Below, one piece after another: positions 23,302 through 33,847 of a stretch of 64,000 nt of DNA; position 1 is the first letter of the stretch; the number at the start of each line of letters is the position of its first letter. The position numbers and the translations under genes are program-made. This DNA comes from Cephalotus follicularis (taxonomy: Eukaryota > Streptophyta > Magnoliopsida > Oxalidales > Cephalotaceae): assembly GCA_001972305.1 (NCBI GenBank), contig BDDD01000077.1, positions 434,001-498,000 of the forward strand, written 5' to 3'. The notes beneath the pieces were generated by a model. It was not told where the DNA came from. It was given only the letters and a program-made list of their open reading frames with translations, and did not search any database.

Positions 23302-24210
23302 CTAATTCCTGAATTCTGTCAAACATTCCATGAAGTTGCTATTAAAATCTATGTCAAAATATGTTTGGTTAGACGTGGTAATTTTGTGAGTATAATGGGA
23401 TAGATGATCCCATTCACTCTCCGAAGTTGGCTCATTGATCTTATTTTCCAGCCACGTTAACGCTTCCTCATTTTCCAACCACGTTAACATTTCCTTTTGG
23501 GTAGCTTCCATTTCCTCGAATTCTCTCATACACTCAATGAAGTCTCTATCAAAATCAATGTCAACATATGTGTCAATCCTAATAGGAATCGAGTGTATCT
23601 CGTAGACTTCATCAAAGTCAACTTGATGCTTCCCCAAATGGAAAATGTTAAAGTCCATTGATGACTTTCCAAAACTTAACTTCATGAGACCATTTCGGCA
23701 ATTTATCAAAGCATTACCTGTAGCTAAGGGAGGTAATGGCTCAGATTTATATGTCCACGGAGGGATATTTGAAGAGATAGGAAAGTTCAACAGGGCATTA
23801 ATCTCAACAGTGTCTGTATCACAATTGTCGCCAAAGATGCTCAAATATTGCTGCAAAGAGTTCTTCACCAGGGTATCGATTGCAAACTCGGATACCACCT
23901 CATCTATCATATCCATGGCAAAAAAAACCTCCACACCCTGAGGTCCTAGGACTGCATTGAAGATGTTTAGTCTCAACTTCTTATTACCAAAGGATATGTC
24001 AATGGCTCCAGATCGACAGTTTATGTAAGCATTTACTGTGGCTAAGAAAGGACGACCTAAGATAATTGATTGCGGTTTCCCATTCGAAGGGGTTTCCATA
24101 TCGAGCACAAGGAAATCCACCAGAAAATAGAGCTCGTCCACCTTCACTAAAACGTCTTCAATGAATCCCTTAGGAATTTCCAGGGATCTATCAACCAGTT
24201 GAAGAGTCAC
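23302..24210 (-). pseudogene. TatB aspartic protease and acidic linker remnant
   Basis: Minus-strand translation contains LQLVDRSLEIPKGFIEDVLV, then FLVDFLVLDME and IILGRPFLATVNAYINCRSG. This is the diagnostic second half of the Tat/Athila retropepsin. An acidic segment with repeated DIDF...FIEC/FMEC units follows (about 23300-23570). The first half of the protease lies at 36092-36360, on the other side of the nested element 24224-36091. I see no reverse transcriptase after it. Confidence 0.8.
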
Positions 24211-24366
24211 CTCAGTGGGTTTCTGTAACGCCCTTGATTTTCCTTAATGTAATGTTGTATTTTCCAATGAGTTTATGCAATTAATTAATGAGAATTATGA
24301 CTTTTCCTTTTTGTAATGTTAAATTTGGGTAAAAGTCAAAGTGTGGAAAGTGCTGATGCAGGGCGG

Positions 24367-24535
24367 GCAGCCGACTACCCAAGAGGGACAATCGACTGGA
24401 CCCCCTTTGAGTGGAACCAACTGACTGTTGTAAGAGACAGCCGGCTGGGGATGGTGTCGGCAGAGACAGCCGACTACAAAGATAAGGCAGTCGACTGCCA
24501 AGGGTTAAGTCGGATAAAAAAAACGTGTTGGCAGT
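24367..24535. repeat. Proximal CAGYCGRCTG array in TekM 5' LTR
   Basis: The dyad appears as CAGCCGACTA, CAATCGACTG, CAGCCGGCTG (24438-24447) and CAGTCGACTG, plus decayed forms, 143-311 bp from the LTR start. The matching cluster in the 3' LTR is at 33990-34160. Confidence 0.8.
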
Positions 24536-25034
24536 CTGTCATTTAGCAGAAGGGATGGGAGAGGGGACAAGGGCTGGTGACAATGTCGGCTTGTGAGGAG
24601 GGAGGCACGAAAATGCCATAAAACCACACTCCCTCCCCTTATTCCATCAGCTTTTCAAGAGAGGGAAAGAAATGGAGAGTTTGTGAGTGAGTGGAGTTAA
24701 CCGAAATTGCTCCATACTTTGGATCGGAAGCTTGGAGGCTTGAACCCGCGGGAGAACCGGACCTAGTGAGGTTGCTGGACAAATTCAGAGGCTTGGGAAC
24801 TTGGATTGGAACTTAAAGAGGAAGATTGCAATTCCTAACTTGGAATTCTAAGGCAGGGGTAAATTTCATAATTGTTATTTAAGTTCCCTTATAATGGAAG
24901 TTAATGGACGAAATGCATGCTATGGACTGTATTATGAGCATAAATGTATGTTATTGCTGTTGAATTCTCGTTTTGGATTGGATTGAATTGAGAAAGACAT
25001 GCATTTTTCTGCTGTTTTTGCCCACTGATGTAAA

Positions 25035-25350
25035 TCCATTCGACTGCCAAGGCGGGCCGGCGACTGGCGAGCAAAAACAGCCGGCTATTCGGTACGAACA
25101 GCCGGCTACTCAATGGGAAACAGCCGACTGGACGTAAGAACCAGTCGACTGTTCATACGTTTAATAAAACATATCTGCAGTAGGTTGTGTAGTCGACTGC
25201 CATTTGAGGGCAGCCGACTGGACGAGGTAGACAGCCGACTGTCAAGAGGAGACAGCCGACTGTTAAAGGAGGTAGCCGACTGCAAGAATTAGAACAGCCG
25301 AATGTTGAAGGAAAACAGCCGACTGTCAAGGGACACAGCCGACTGGTTAG
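25035..25350. repeat. Distal CAGYCGRCTG array in TekM 5' LTR
   Basis: About thirteen copies of CAGCCGACTG, CAGCCGGCTA and CAGTCGACTG recur with a typical spacing of 22-26 bp, 0.81-1.13 kb from the LTR start. The copy in the 3' LTR is at 34655-34975. Confidence 0.82.
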
Positions 25351-25658
25351 GGACTGACCCACACCTTGAGCATATCTTTGCATTGCATTTTGATATGGAA
25401 TGGATTGTCGACTGAATATGATTGAATTCTAAAGTGTTTTATCACTTTAGAAGTGCATGCATGTTTTTATGCAATCATTATTTGAAATGAAAACATATAT
25501 TTTGATAAATGTGTGTTTTCAAGGGATTGAAACATGGTTTTAAAGATGGATTACATTTTGAATAAATGTAGTAATTCCAGTATTTTGTAACCTATAAACT
25601 ACAAGGAAACGGTTTGATTTTGGATTGACCTCGGATTGATTGATTGATGTTTGTGTTT

Positions 25659-25862
25659 GGATTGATGCTGCGCTAGTTCTGTGACGGAGGTGTCATGAGG
25701 ACTAGGGGCGGGATTGTGCGCCTAGGGGCCAGGAGATGGCTAGGGACACCCACACTGATCGGATTGATGCTGCGCTAGTTCCGTGACGGAGGTGTCATGA
25801 GGACTAGGGGCGGGATTGTGCGCCTAGGAGCCAGGAGATGGCTAGAGACACCCACAAACACT
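25659..25862 (+). repeat. 102-bp tandem duplication inside TekM LTR
   Basis: Two units starting GGATTGATGCTG lie head to tail with only a few differences. The 3' LTR has the same pair at 35281-35382 and 35383-35484. The duplication therefore predates this insertion and belongs to the family. Confidence 0.85.
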
Positions 25863-26491
25863 GTTTGCTTGACCTCTGTGCAAGAGACAGTGGATTGATT
25901 GGATTGATTGGATTGGCGGATTGATTGGATTGGTCCTTCAGGACGTGACTGTTGGATTTGTGATTGTGGCCACTTGGCATGGATATGCCTTTGATATAGA
26001 TACATATGCATACGTATATATGTATTATGGTATATTATGTTTTGCATCACGAGTTCATTCATTTCACGACATTCATTATCATTGACCTTGAATAACACTT
26101 ATTATTTAGCCGAGTGAGGACACCCCCTACAATTTTAGATTGATTTCAGGTTGATGCGGCGGATTGTTAACATTGAGATCCGTGGAGCGAATGAAGTTTT
26201 ATGTTGCCTTTACTTTTGAGAAACGTTAATGGATCATTGTAGTAAATGAATCGATGTATGGATGAATATTGTTCACGCTCCATTTGAGGGCAGTTAACTT
26301 TGATGATGTTTATTATTGTAGCATGTAGTATGGGATGCATGTTACGTTTTAATTCGGCTTATATTTAAATGCTTCCGCAAGTTGTTAATGGCTATGGAAA
26401 GTTTTAAATTTATGGTAAATTGCATAAGCCGGATTTATATGTTGATTGCCACTACCATTTATGTTATTGGTAAAACGGGGTGTGACAACAG

Positions 26492-26503
26492 TGGTATCAT
26501 AGC
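26492..26503 (+). other. Primer binding site of TekM
   Basis: TGGTATCATAGC lies 4 bases after the 5' LTR and resembles the complement of the initiator tRNA-Met 3' end (TGGTATCAGAGC), the usual primer of plant chromoviruses. Confidence 0.8.
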
Positions 26504-26774
26504 ATATATCCAATTATATGCTTAGTTAGGATACTATCCTTGGCAATTGACGAGTTGTTTCTTTGAAATAATTACTAATGGCATCTTTTTCCATATAGGA
26601 ACAAAAATGGACGGTCGGATAAGACGCGGGAGGCGTAGTGTAATATCCCGTTTTCTATGTTGACATGTTTGTATGTTTATTGTTTGGCATCATATCATGT
26701 TTGACTTATGTTATGGTTTGTGGACCTATTTGATTTTTGGTTTGAATTCCTTTAATTTTTGTTTTCTGAGCACA

Positions 26775-26910
26775 AAGCGCCGACGCCCTCCTTAGAAACG
26801 CCGACGCTTTGGCGGCTGATTGGAAGGTCGACGCCTAAACGTGTGATTCGACGCGTTTTGTATTTAAAGGCTTGACAGTCGACGCTTTAAGCACACTATC
26901 GACGCTTTGA
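26775..26910. repeat. Proximal GTCGACGC array in solo LTR 2
   Basis: Six or so copies of CGCCGACGC, GTCGACGCC and GTCGACGCTTT occur about 140-270 bp from the LTR start. The dyad centre GTCGAC is kept, but the flanks are less symmetric than in the CAGTCGACTG families. Confidence 0.7.
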
Positions 26911-27664
26911 TCGGGTTTCCATATCAGTTTGGTCGGTGACAACGTTTTTGGAAGGCTGATTTCTTGTCTTTTCTGGTTATTCGATTTTCCTTAAGTGTAT
27001 AAACGCGTTTGATCTATATAGTAATGTCCTAATATATTGATTTTGACAATTAAACACCTGGATTTTGCATTTAATCAGACAAAACTCTTTTTAAAAACAT
27101 GAACTTTTCTGCATATTCTTACAAACGAACAGCAGCTTTCAACTCGATTTTCTACCTTGATTTCGACGTTTTCTGGAGGTAACTTCTAAACGAAAATTGT
27201 AGTTTATACATTATAGTTTCAATATCATCCATTATTTTGTATTAAAACCAACTATAGCATGATCTAGAGCATGTTTTAGGAGGCCTGTTGAAATAAAATT
27301 TATGCTATGTTAGTTCATGGATTTTTATGCATGATTTGTAATTTTGATGATTAAAAACTGGGAATCATGTCATTGATATATGTTTACATATGCATACTAC
27401 TGTTTTTACGGATTATAACAAGAAAATCAGATTATAGTTCATAGTTTTGTAAATTATTTTAAAAACTATATTTTGACATAAACATACTATGTTAATCTTG
27501 TTAATTTCATGATTTCGTGTTTGCAATCGCTATATTGATAATTACAGACTCACATAACATGTTTATAAGTCTAGTTATTGTTGCTATGACTTTTATAAAT
27601 GGCAAATACGATTTGATCATGGAAATTGGAACTGCTTTCTGCTGTTGGTATTCTGTGTCTGTCG

Positions 27665-27805
27665 CAAACCGTCGACGCTTAGTATCTGAACGTCGACGCT
27701 TTGTGCTGTGTTATGCCTTAGTCGGTCGACCCTTTGTTCGACGCTTAGTCTCTTTGTTACTCTTAAACCGTCGACGCCTAAGTACTAACGGTCGACGCTT
27801 TAAGA
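27665..27805. repeat. Distal GTCGACGC array in solo LTR 2
   Basis: Copies of ACCGTCGACGCTT, AACGTCGACGCTT and GGTCGACGCTTT recur about 1.03-1.17 kb from the LTR start. The related LTR at 51992-57010 has the same cluster at 52735-52865. Confidence 0.7.
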
Positions 27806-28842
27806 CAGTTTTCATGTTTTGATTTCTTTTATGATATGTGATGTTTGGACTCGTATGTTTAGGTCTTTATTATCGTTCCTGGTGAAGTTAGGACACTCTA
27901 GGATACTTTTGTCCGGTATTCGTATTTGTTTAGATTGTTCAAACGGCTAAGGTACGGATCTTCGTTTCTTTGACACCCTCATACTGTTTTTATTATGATA
28001 AGATATAACGTACGGATTTTCTGCTCTTTGGCTTATTCCTTCGAAATGAATTAAAATATGTTTTTGTACGGATCCCTTACGTTTTATCGAATGGATTTAT
28101 GATCCTGATTTTATTAGTAATAAACTCGTGTTTTGATACGGATATTCCTGTTTTGATATTAATCTTACTGAAATGAATTTTAGTACGGTTTCATTGGGTA
28201 TTGGTTTTGATATACGTGTTTTCACTATTGGAAATATTAGCATGGCTTCCACTTACGGAGTATGTTAATTTCAGATACAAATAAGATTTTGTTTTCAGCT
28301 AAGATCAGAAATTGTTTCGAAATTGTTTAAAATTGTTTTAGATTAAAACAATGTTTTAGCATAATAACATACAGAGAAGAACCCTATCTATGAGGTATCA
28401 TAGGCATGTTCTTTGGCACGGAGGACATGACACCTACCGTGGCGGTGTTAACGGTCTACGGCGTCTCTTTTAAATATGTATCCTGAGGGTAGGATATGGA
28501 TCCTTTTGAGGCGTATGAGTATACTCTAGTTATTGTAAGATAAGATTCAGTACTGGGATTGTTTGTGTAGTGCCGTACACGACTTTTCCGACAGAGCATG
28601 TGGACCTCGCGAACCCCTTGCACCTATATATGTATGTATGTCAGATATTCTCTGTTATGGAATTATGAATCAGATAATGTTTTGGATTATGATATCCTGT
28701 TTTTCGTAAGTTATGATGATTTTATAACTGCTCGTTTTTAAATATTCTGTTTTACTTTCAAGAATATTTACTATGTTACCTTACTGAATTTAAAGTTCAA
28801 ATTAATTGGTTTATCGTTTACTGTTTTAATTCCTTATCCGTA

Positions 28843-28857
28843 CTGAGGTTTGCTCAG
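28843..28857 (+). promoter_or_regulatory. Conserved LTR stem-loop CTGAG...CTCAG
   Basis: A 5-bp stem with a 5-base loop, followed by CCG and a T-rich run, lies about 0.36 kb before the LTR end. Identical dyads sit at 42778-42792, 53245-53259 and 56640-56654 in the three related LTRs. Confidence 0.58.
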
Positions 28858-29213
28858 CCGTGTTTTTGTTTCTATGCGGCAGGTTTTCAGGAGCATGGGG
28901 GAAATGTGTGATAAGAGTTACCCATTGTCAGAATATCAGCTAGGAGTTGGTTCTTGTTTAGGATCAGATTTGCTTTCAGTACAAACAGTTTCAGACTTTA
29001 GTTTTGTTTCAGTTATGATTTAAGTTTTGGACATCAGAATTATGATTAGTCTTCATTTATGTTTTGTTTAAAATTTTAGACCCTTTTTATATCAGTTGCA
29101 ATAAGATATGTTTCAGACCACCACATCCGTTCATATCAGTCTTTTGTTATTTTTCCGTTATGTTCAGTTTAGCATTAAGACCTGTAAGGGCTCCCACCAT
29201 CGGGGGTGTTACA

Positions 29214-32200
29214 CGTAGGGTTATTGAGGAAGATGTTCCCGAGGGAGTAAATGTTGGGGAAGATCCTATGAATAATGTTCCCCAGGGGGCTGCCAATATG
29301 GATGTTCCGGAGGCAGAGCCTAATGCGAGAGATCCGATGGACCGCATTGCTGACTATATCCAGCAGCAGATAGCTGCTAATCTGCATCAGATGGCCCCTA
29401 ATGCAGCGAACATGGAGGAGATACGGAGATTGTATGCTCAAGCTCAGCCTCAGCAGATGGCTCCTGCTCAGGGTATACATGATGACGGTAACCGGTTTGG
29501 AAGGAACCTTGAGAGGTTCATGAGACAGAATCCTCCCAGTTTCAAAGGGGAGCTTGACGCCACTATTGCAGAGAGGTGGCTACAGGATCTAGAGAAGATC
29601 TTCGAGGTGATGGAGTGCACTGACAGACAGAAACTGAGATTTGCTGTGTACCGATTGTGGGGTGAGGCCACTCACTGGTGGGAGATGGTTAAAGCTAAAT
29701 GGGAAGCCACCGGAGTTGCTAGTACATGGGAGGGATTTCAGGAGGAGTTCCTGGCGACTTATGTACCCCCGATAGAGCGGGAAATGAGAGAGACAGAGAT
29801 CTTGGAGCTACGACAGGGTGACATGACTGTGGCCGAGTACCAGGCCAGATTTGTGGAGTTAGCTAGGCATTCAGCCTATCTAGTGGCAGATGAGGAGAAA
29901 AAGATCCGAAGGTTTTTGAGGGGATTACGACCGGATCTTTGGTCTCGGATTAGAGCAATGGATCTCGGTACTTTTGTTGAGGTCGCCCAGAAGGCGAGAT
30001 TGTTAGAAAGTATATCGAGTGAAGACCGGGCCGAGAGAGCCCGAGCGCAGTACAGTAAACAGACATCTACTCAGTCTAGGCCAACATCATCGAAGTGGCA
30101 TGGCAGTGGTTCTCCAACAAAGTCACGAAGGAATAGATCCAACCAGTCTGCCAGTCAGGGGAGTAATACGAAGCCTGGGGGTTGTTTCCATTGTGGTCAT
30201 GAAGGCCACCAACAGAAAGATTGTTGGATGAAGCACGGGTTATGCTTGAGGTGCGGGACAGCTGGCCATTTAGCGAGGGATTGTCCGAGGGGTCAGGCGA
30301 CAGTGCCTACGGGACCTGCTGGTGGTAGCAGTCTTGCAGCTGGACCTTCACAACGGAGGGATACCGACAAGGGTATCGTGAAAGGTAGAGTTTTCGATCT
30401 CACTCAGACAGAGGTTCCAGAGTCTACTTCTGTTGTGGGAGGTACTATATATGTTTACGACTTTTCTGCTATAGTGTTGATGGACTCGGGAGCATCGCAT
30501 TCTTTTATTGCTTCCCGTTTTGCATCATGTTTAGATGTGTCTCCTGATTGCATGCCTTATGTTCTTGATGCGAGTACACCTACTAGAGGTTCCATGTCTA
30601 CAGATTCGGTGTATAGAGGTTGCGAGATTTCTACGGCAGGTGTTACGGTGTATTCAGATTTGATCGTATTGCCTATACATGATTTTGATGTCATCTTGCG
30701 TATGGACTGGTTGTCAGCTTACCGTGCATGCATGGACTGTTATAACAAGACTGTGGATTTTTGCTTACCAGATGGAACTACTATACAGTTCAAGGGAAAC
30801 AAAGGGTTCTCGATGCTGATTATATCTTTCATTCGGGCATCGAGGTACCTGGAGAAAGGATGTGAAGGGTTTCTGGCGCATGTGGTTGACAAGAGAAAGG
30901 AAAAGGGTAAAAGCACGGAGGAAGTTCTGGTTGCGAATGAATTTCCAGATGTGTTTCCTGCAGACTTGGTGTCCTTGCCACTGAGGAGGAGCATGGAGTT
31001 TGTGATTGACCTAGTACCAGGTACGACCCCTATCTCTAAGGTGCCTTACCGAATGGCTCCGGCGGAGTTGAGAGAATTGAAGTTACAACTGCAAAACCTG
31101 ATTGATAAGGGTTTTGTACGGCCCAGTGTTTCTCCGTGGGGCGCGCCAGTGTTATTCGTGAAGAAGAAAGATGGGTCGATGAGGCTTTGCATCAACTATA
31201 GAATGTTGAATAAGGCTACTATCAAGAATAAGTATCCTCTTCCACATATCGAAGATTTGTTTGACCAGTTACAAGGGTCAAGGGTGTTCTCCAAACTCGA
31301 TCTGAAGTCGGGATATCACCAGCTGAGAGTGAAGGAAGGGGATATAGAGAAGACTGCCTTCCAAACTAGGTATGGTCATTATGAGTTCTTGGTAATGCCG
31401 TTTGGTGTCACCAATGCACCGACAACTTTTATTTCACTAATGAACGATGTGTTTTGACCGTACCTGGATCAGTTTTTAGTGGTGTTTATTGACGACATAC
31501 TGGTGTACTCAAGGAGTGAAGAGGAACACGCCTATCATTTGAGATTGGTTTTGCAGATTCTCAGAGAGCATCGGTTGTACGCCAAGTTTGGCAAGTGCGA
31601 GTTTTGGCTCGATCATGTGATTTTTCTTGAACACATCGTATCCGGAGAGGGTTTGGTGGTGGATCCGTCGAAGACAGAAGTGGTGCGAGATTGGTCGCAA
31701 CACAGAAATGTGACTGAGGTGCGCAGTTTTCTTGGCTTGGCGGGATATTATCGGAGGTTCATTCAAAACTTTTCGAGAATTGCCGAACCTTTGACAAGAC
31801 TGACCCAGAAGAAGACCTTGTTTATCTGGGATGATGAATGTGAAGCCAGTTTTCATGATCTGAAGTATCGGTTGGTTTCCGCTCCTGTTTTGGCGTTACC
31901 TGAGGGTAACGAGGGCTTCGCAGTCTATAGTGATGCTTCGGGTAAGGGATTGGGTTGCGTGTTGATGCAACGAGGTAGAGTGATCGCTTATGCTTCGCGG
32001 AAGCTAAAGCTGTACGAGGAGAACTACCTGACGCATGATCTTGAACTGGCCGTGATTATCTTTGCTCTTCAAAAATGGAGACATTAATTATATGGGGCAC
32101 ATTTTGAGATTTTCACTGACCACAAGAGTTTGAGGTATCTTTTCTGTCAGGATACACTAAACATGAGACAACGGCGATGGGTCGAGTTCTTTAATGACTA

Positions 32201-33802
32201 TGATTGTAGTATTCAGTACCATCCCGGGAAGGCGAATGTGGTCGCTGATGCTTTAAGCCGTAAGGCTATGGTTGCTAACACAATGATATCTCAGTGGAAA
32301 ATATTAGAAGACTTCCAACAGTGGTCTCTGTTTAATCAGTCACCGGGGGTTTTTGTGGCTAGCATGCATGCACAGCCGGCGTTACTGGACCATATAAAGG
32401 ATGCACAGTTGAGTGATCCTGAACTAATGGGCATTCGCAAGAATCTTGGTCCGGAGTTTGATTTTCAGATGCACTCTGACGGCATTCTGAGATTTCGAGG
32501 TCGAGTATGTGTTCCTGATGAGGCTTGGATAAGAACTGAATTGTTACATGTGGCACATAAATCACAGTATAACATATATCCTGGCAGCACAAAAATGTAT
32601 CAAGATATGAGAAGGACTTACTGGTGGTCCGGTATGAAGAAAGAGATTGCTGATTATGTCGCAAAGTGTTATACTTGTCAGACTGTCAAGGCTGAGCACC
32701 AGAGGCCAGCGGGTTTGTTGCAGCCTTTGCCAATTCCAGAGTGGAAATGGGAGCATGTGACGATGGATTTTGTTTCGAGCTTTCCTTTTACTCAAAATTG
32801 CCACAATACGGTATGGGTTATTATGGATCGGCTTACCAAATCGGCTCACTTTTTACCTACCCACGTCACAGATTCCGCGAGCAAGTTTTCTCGGTTATAC
32901 ATCAAGGAGATCGTGAGGTTACACGGTGTCCCTGTGAGTATAGTTTGTGACAGAGATTCGATCTTCACTTCCAACTTTTGGAAGAGGTTTCAGACAGCTT
33001 TTGGGATGAAGCTAAACCTTAGCACCGCCTTCCACCCATAAACAGATGGCCAGTCAGAGCGTACTATCCAGACCTTGGAAGATATGCTCCGAGCTTGTAT
33101 TATTGACTTTGCTAGTACTTGGGAGGACCACATTCCTCTGATAGAGTTTTCTTATAATAACACCTATCACTCTAGTATCGGTATGGCTTCATATGAGGCT
33201 TTGTACAGAAGGAAGTGTAGATCACCCATTTGTTGGGATGAGGTTGGTGAGCCACCTTTGATTGGGTCAGATCTGCTAGAGGAGACTTCTGAGAAGGTCA
33301 GATTCATCAGGGAGAAACTGCTTGCTGCTCAAAGCAGGCAGAAGAGCTATGTGGACAGCGTCAAGAGGAGGCCTCTGACCTTCGACGTTGGTGATCATGT
33401 GTTTTTGAAGGTTTCGCCTTGGAAGGGCGTACAGAGATTTGGGAAGAAAGGCAAGTTAGCTTCGCGCTACATTGGTCCTTTCGAGATCTTAGAGAGAGTC
33501 GGGGAGGTGGCTTATCAATTTGCTTTGCTCCTGCACTGTCAAATGTGCATGATGTCTTCCACGTGTCTATGTTGAGAAGGTATATTCGAGACCCGTCACA
33601 TGTCTTGAATTATGATTCAGTTCCTGTGCGAGATGATCTTTCTTGCGAGGAGTTACCGGTATAAATTCTGGATCGGAAGACACAGGTATTGAGGAACCGG
33701 ATCATTCCTATGGTGAAGGTTCAGTGGCAGTTCCATCGACCCAGTGAGGCGACTTGGGAACGCGAGGAGGAAGTGAGAGAGCGTTATCCTCATTTGTTTT
33801 AG
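29214..33802 (+). pseudogene. TekM gag-pol coding region
   Basis: Gag shows a capsid-like helical region and zinc knuckles [15 protein letters not shown] and [15 protein letters not shown] (about 30183-30292). Next come an aspartic protease ([19 protein letters not shown], about 30474) and reverse transcriptase ([31 protein letters not shown] and FIDDILVYS near 31485). RNase H follows ([18 protein letters not shown], about 31920), then the integrase zinc region (CYTCQTVKAEHQRPAG), core (WVIMDRLTKSAHFLPTHV and VCDRDSIFTSNFW) and GPY/F module. The chromodomain contains VKVQWQFHRPSEATWERE and ends at 33802. The domain content is complete for a Tekay/Del chromovirus. The coding region is broken in a few places and its gag beginning is separated by solo LTR 2. 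Confidence 0.9.
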
Positions 33803-33827
33803 TGTTGTTTTAATTTCGAGGGTGAAA

Positions 33828-33847
33828 TTCCTTGAAGGACGGGTGGA
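33828..33847 (+). other. Polypurine tract of TekM
   Basis: A purine-rich run (GAAGGACGGGTGGA) directly precedes the 3' LTR start TGTAACGCCCG. It resembles the tract at 18081-18099. Confidence 0.75.

Larger units (their letters stand above)
22383..24223 (-). mobile_element. Internal piece of TatB: integrase end, linker and protease
   Basis: 22383-22768 is non-coding and contains 'gtgggttgcctcccactaag', a phrase common near the 3' end of plant Tat/Athila internal regions. The coding remnants follow to the right. The piece is bounded by target-duplication copies attat (22383-22387) and gtttc (24219-24223). Confidence 0.72.
24224..26487 (+). repeat. 5' LTR of TekM
   Basis: This is 2.26 kb, beginning TGTAACGCCC and ending GGGTGTGACA. 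Palindrome clusters are at 24367-24535 and 25035-25350. A direct tandem duplication of 102 bp (25659-25760 and 25761-25862) and a TTGGA-rich run (25892-25935) follow. Between the clusters lie a CCATAAAACC word and a purine-rich leader, a plausible promoter zone. Confidence 0.88.
26639..29213 (+). repeat. Solo LTR 2 inside TekM gag
   Basis: This 2.58-kb LTR begins TGTAATATCCCG and ends GGGGGTGTTACA, flanked by a perfect 5-bp target duplication, cgtag (26634-26638 and 29214-29218). It has no internal region. It carries GTCGACGC-type arrays at 26775-26910 and 27665-27805 and a CTGAG/CTCAG stem-loop at 28843-28857. The LTR at 51992-57010 belongs to the same family. It is younger than its host element. 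Confidence 0.9.

Noticed and set aside
25035-25350. CRISPR-like array (short repeats with unique spacers)
   Set aside because: The repeats are only 10 bp, degenerate and palindromic, with variable spacing. They lie in plant LTRs, in both copies of an element, with no cas genes.
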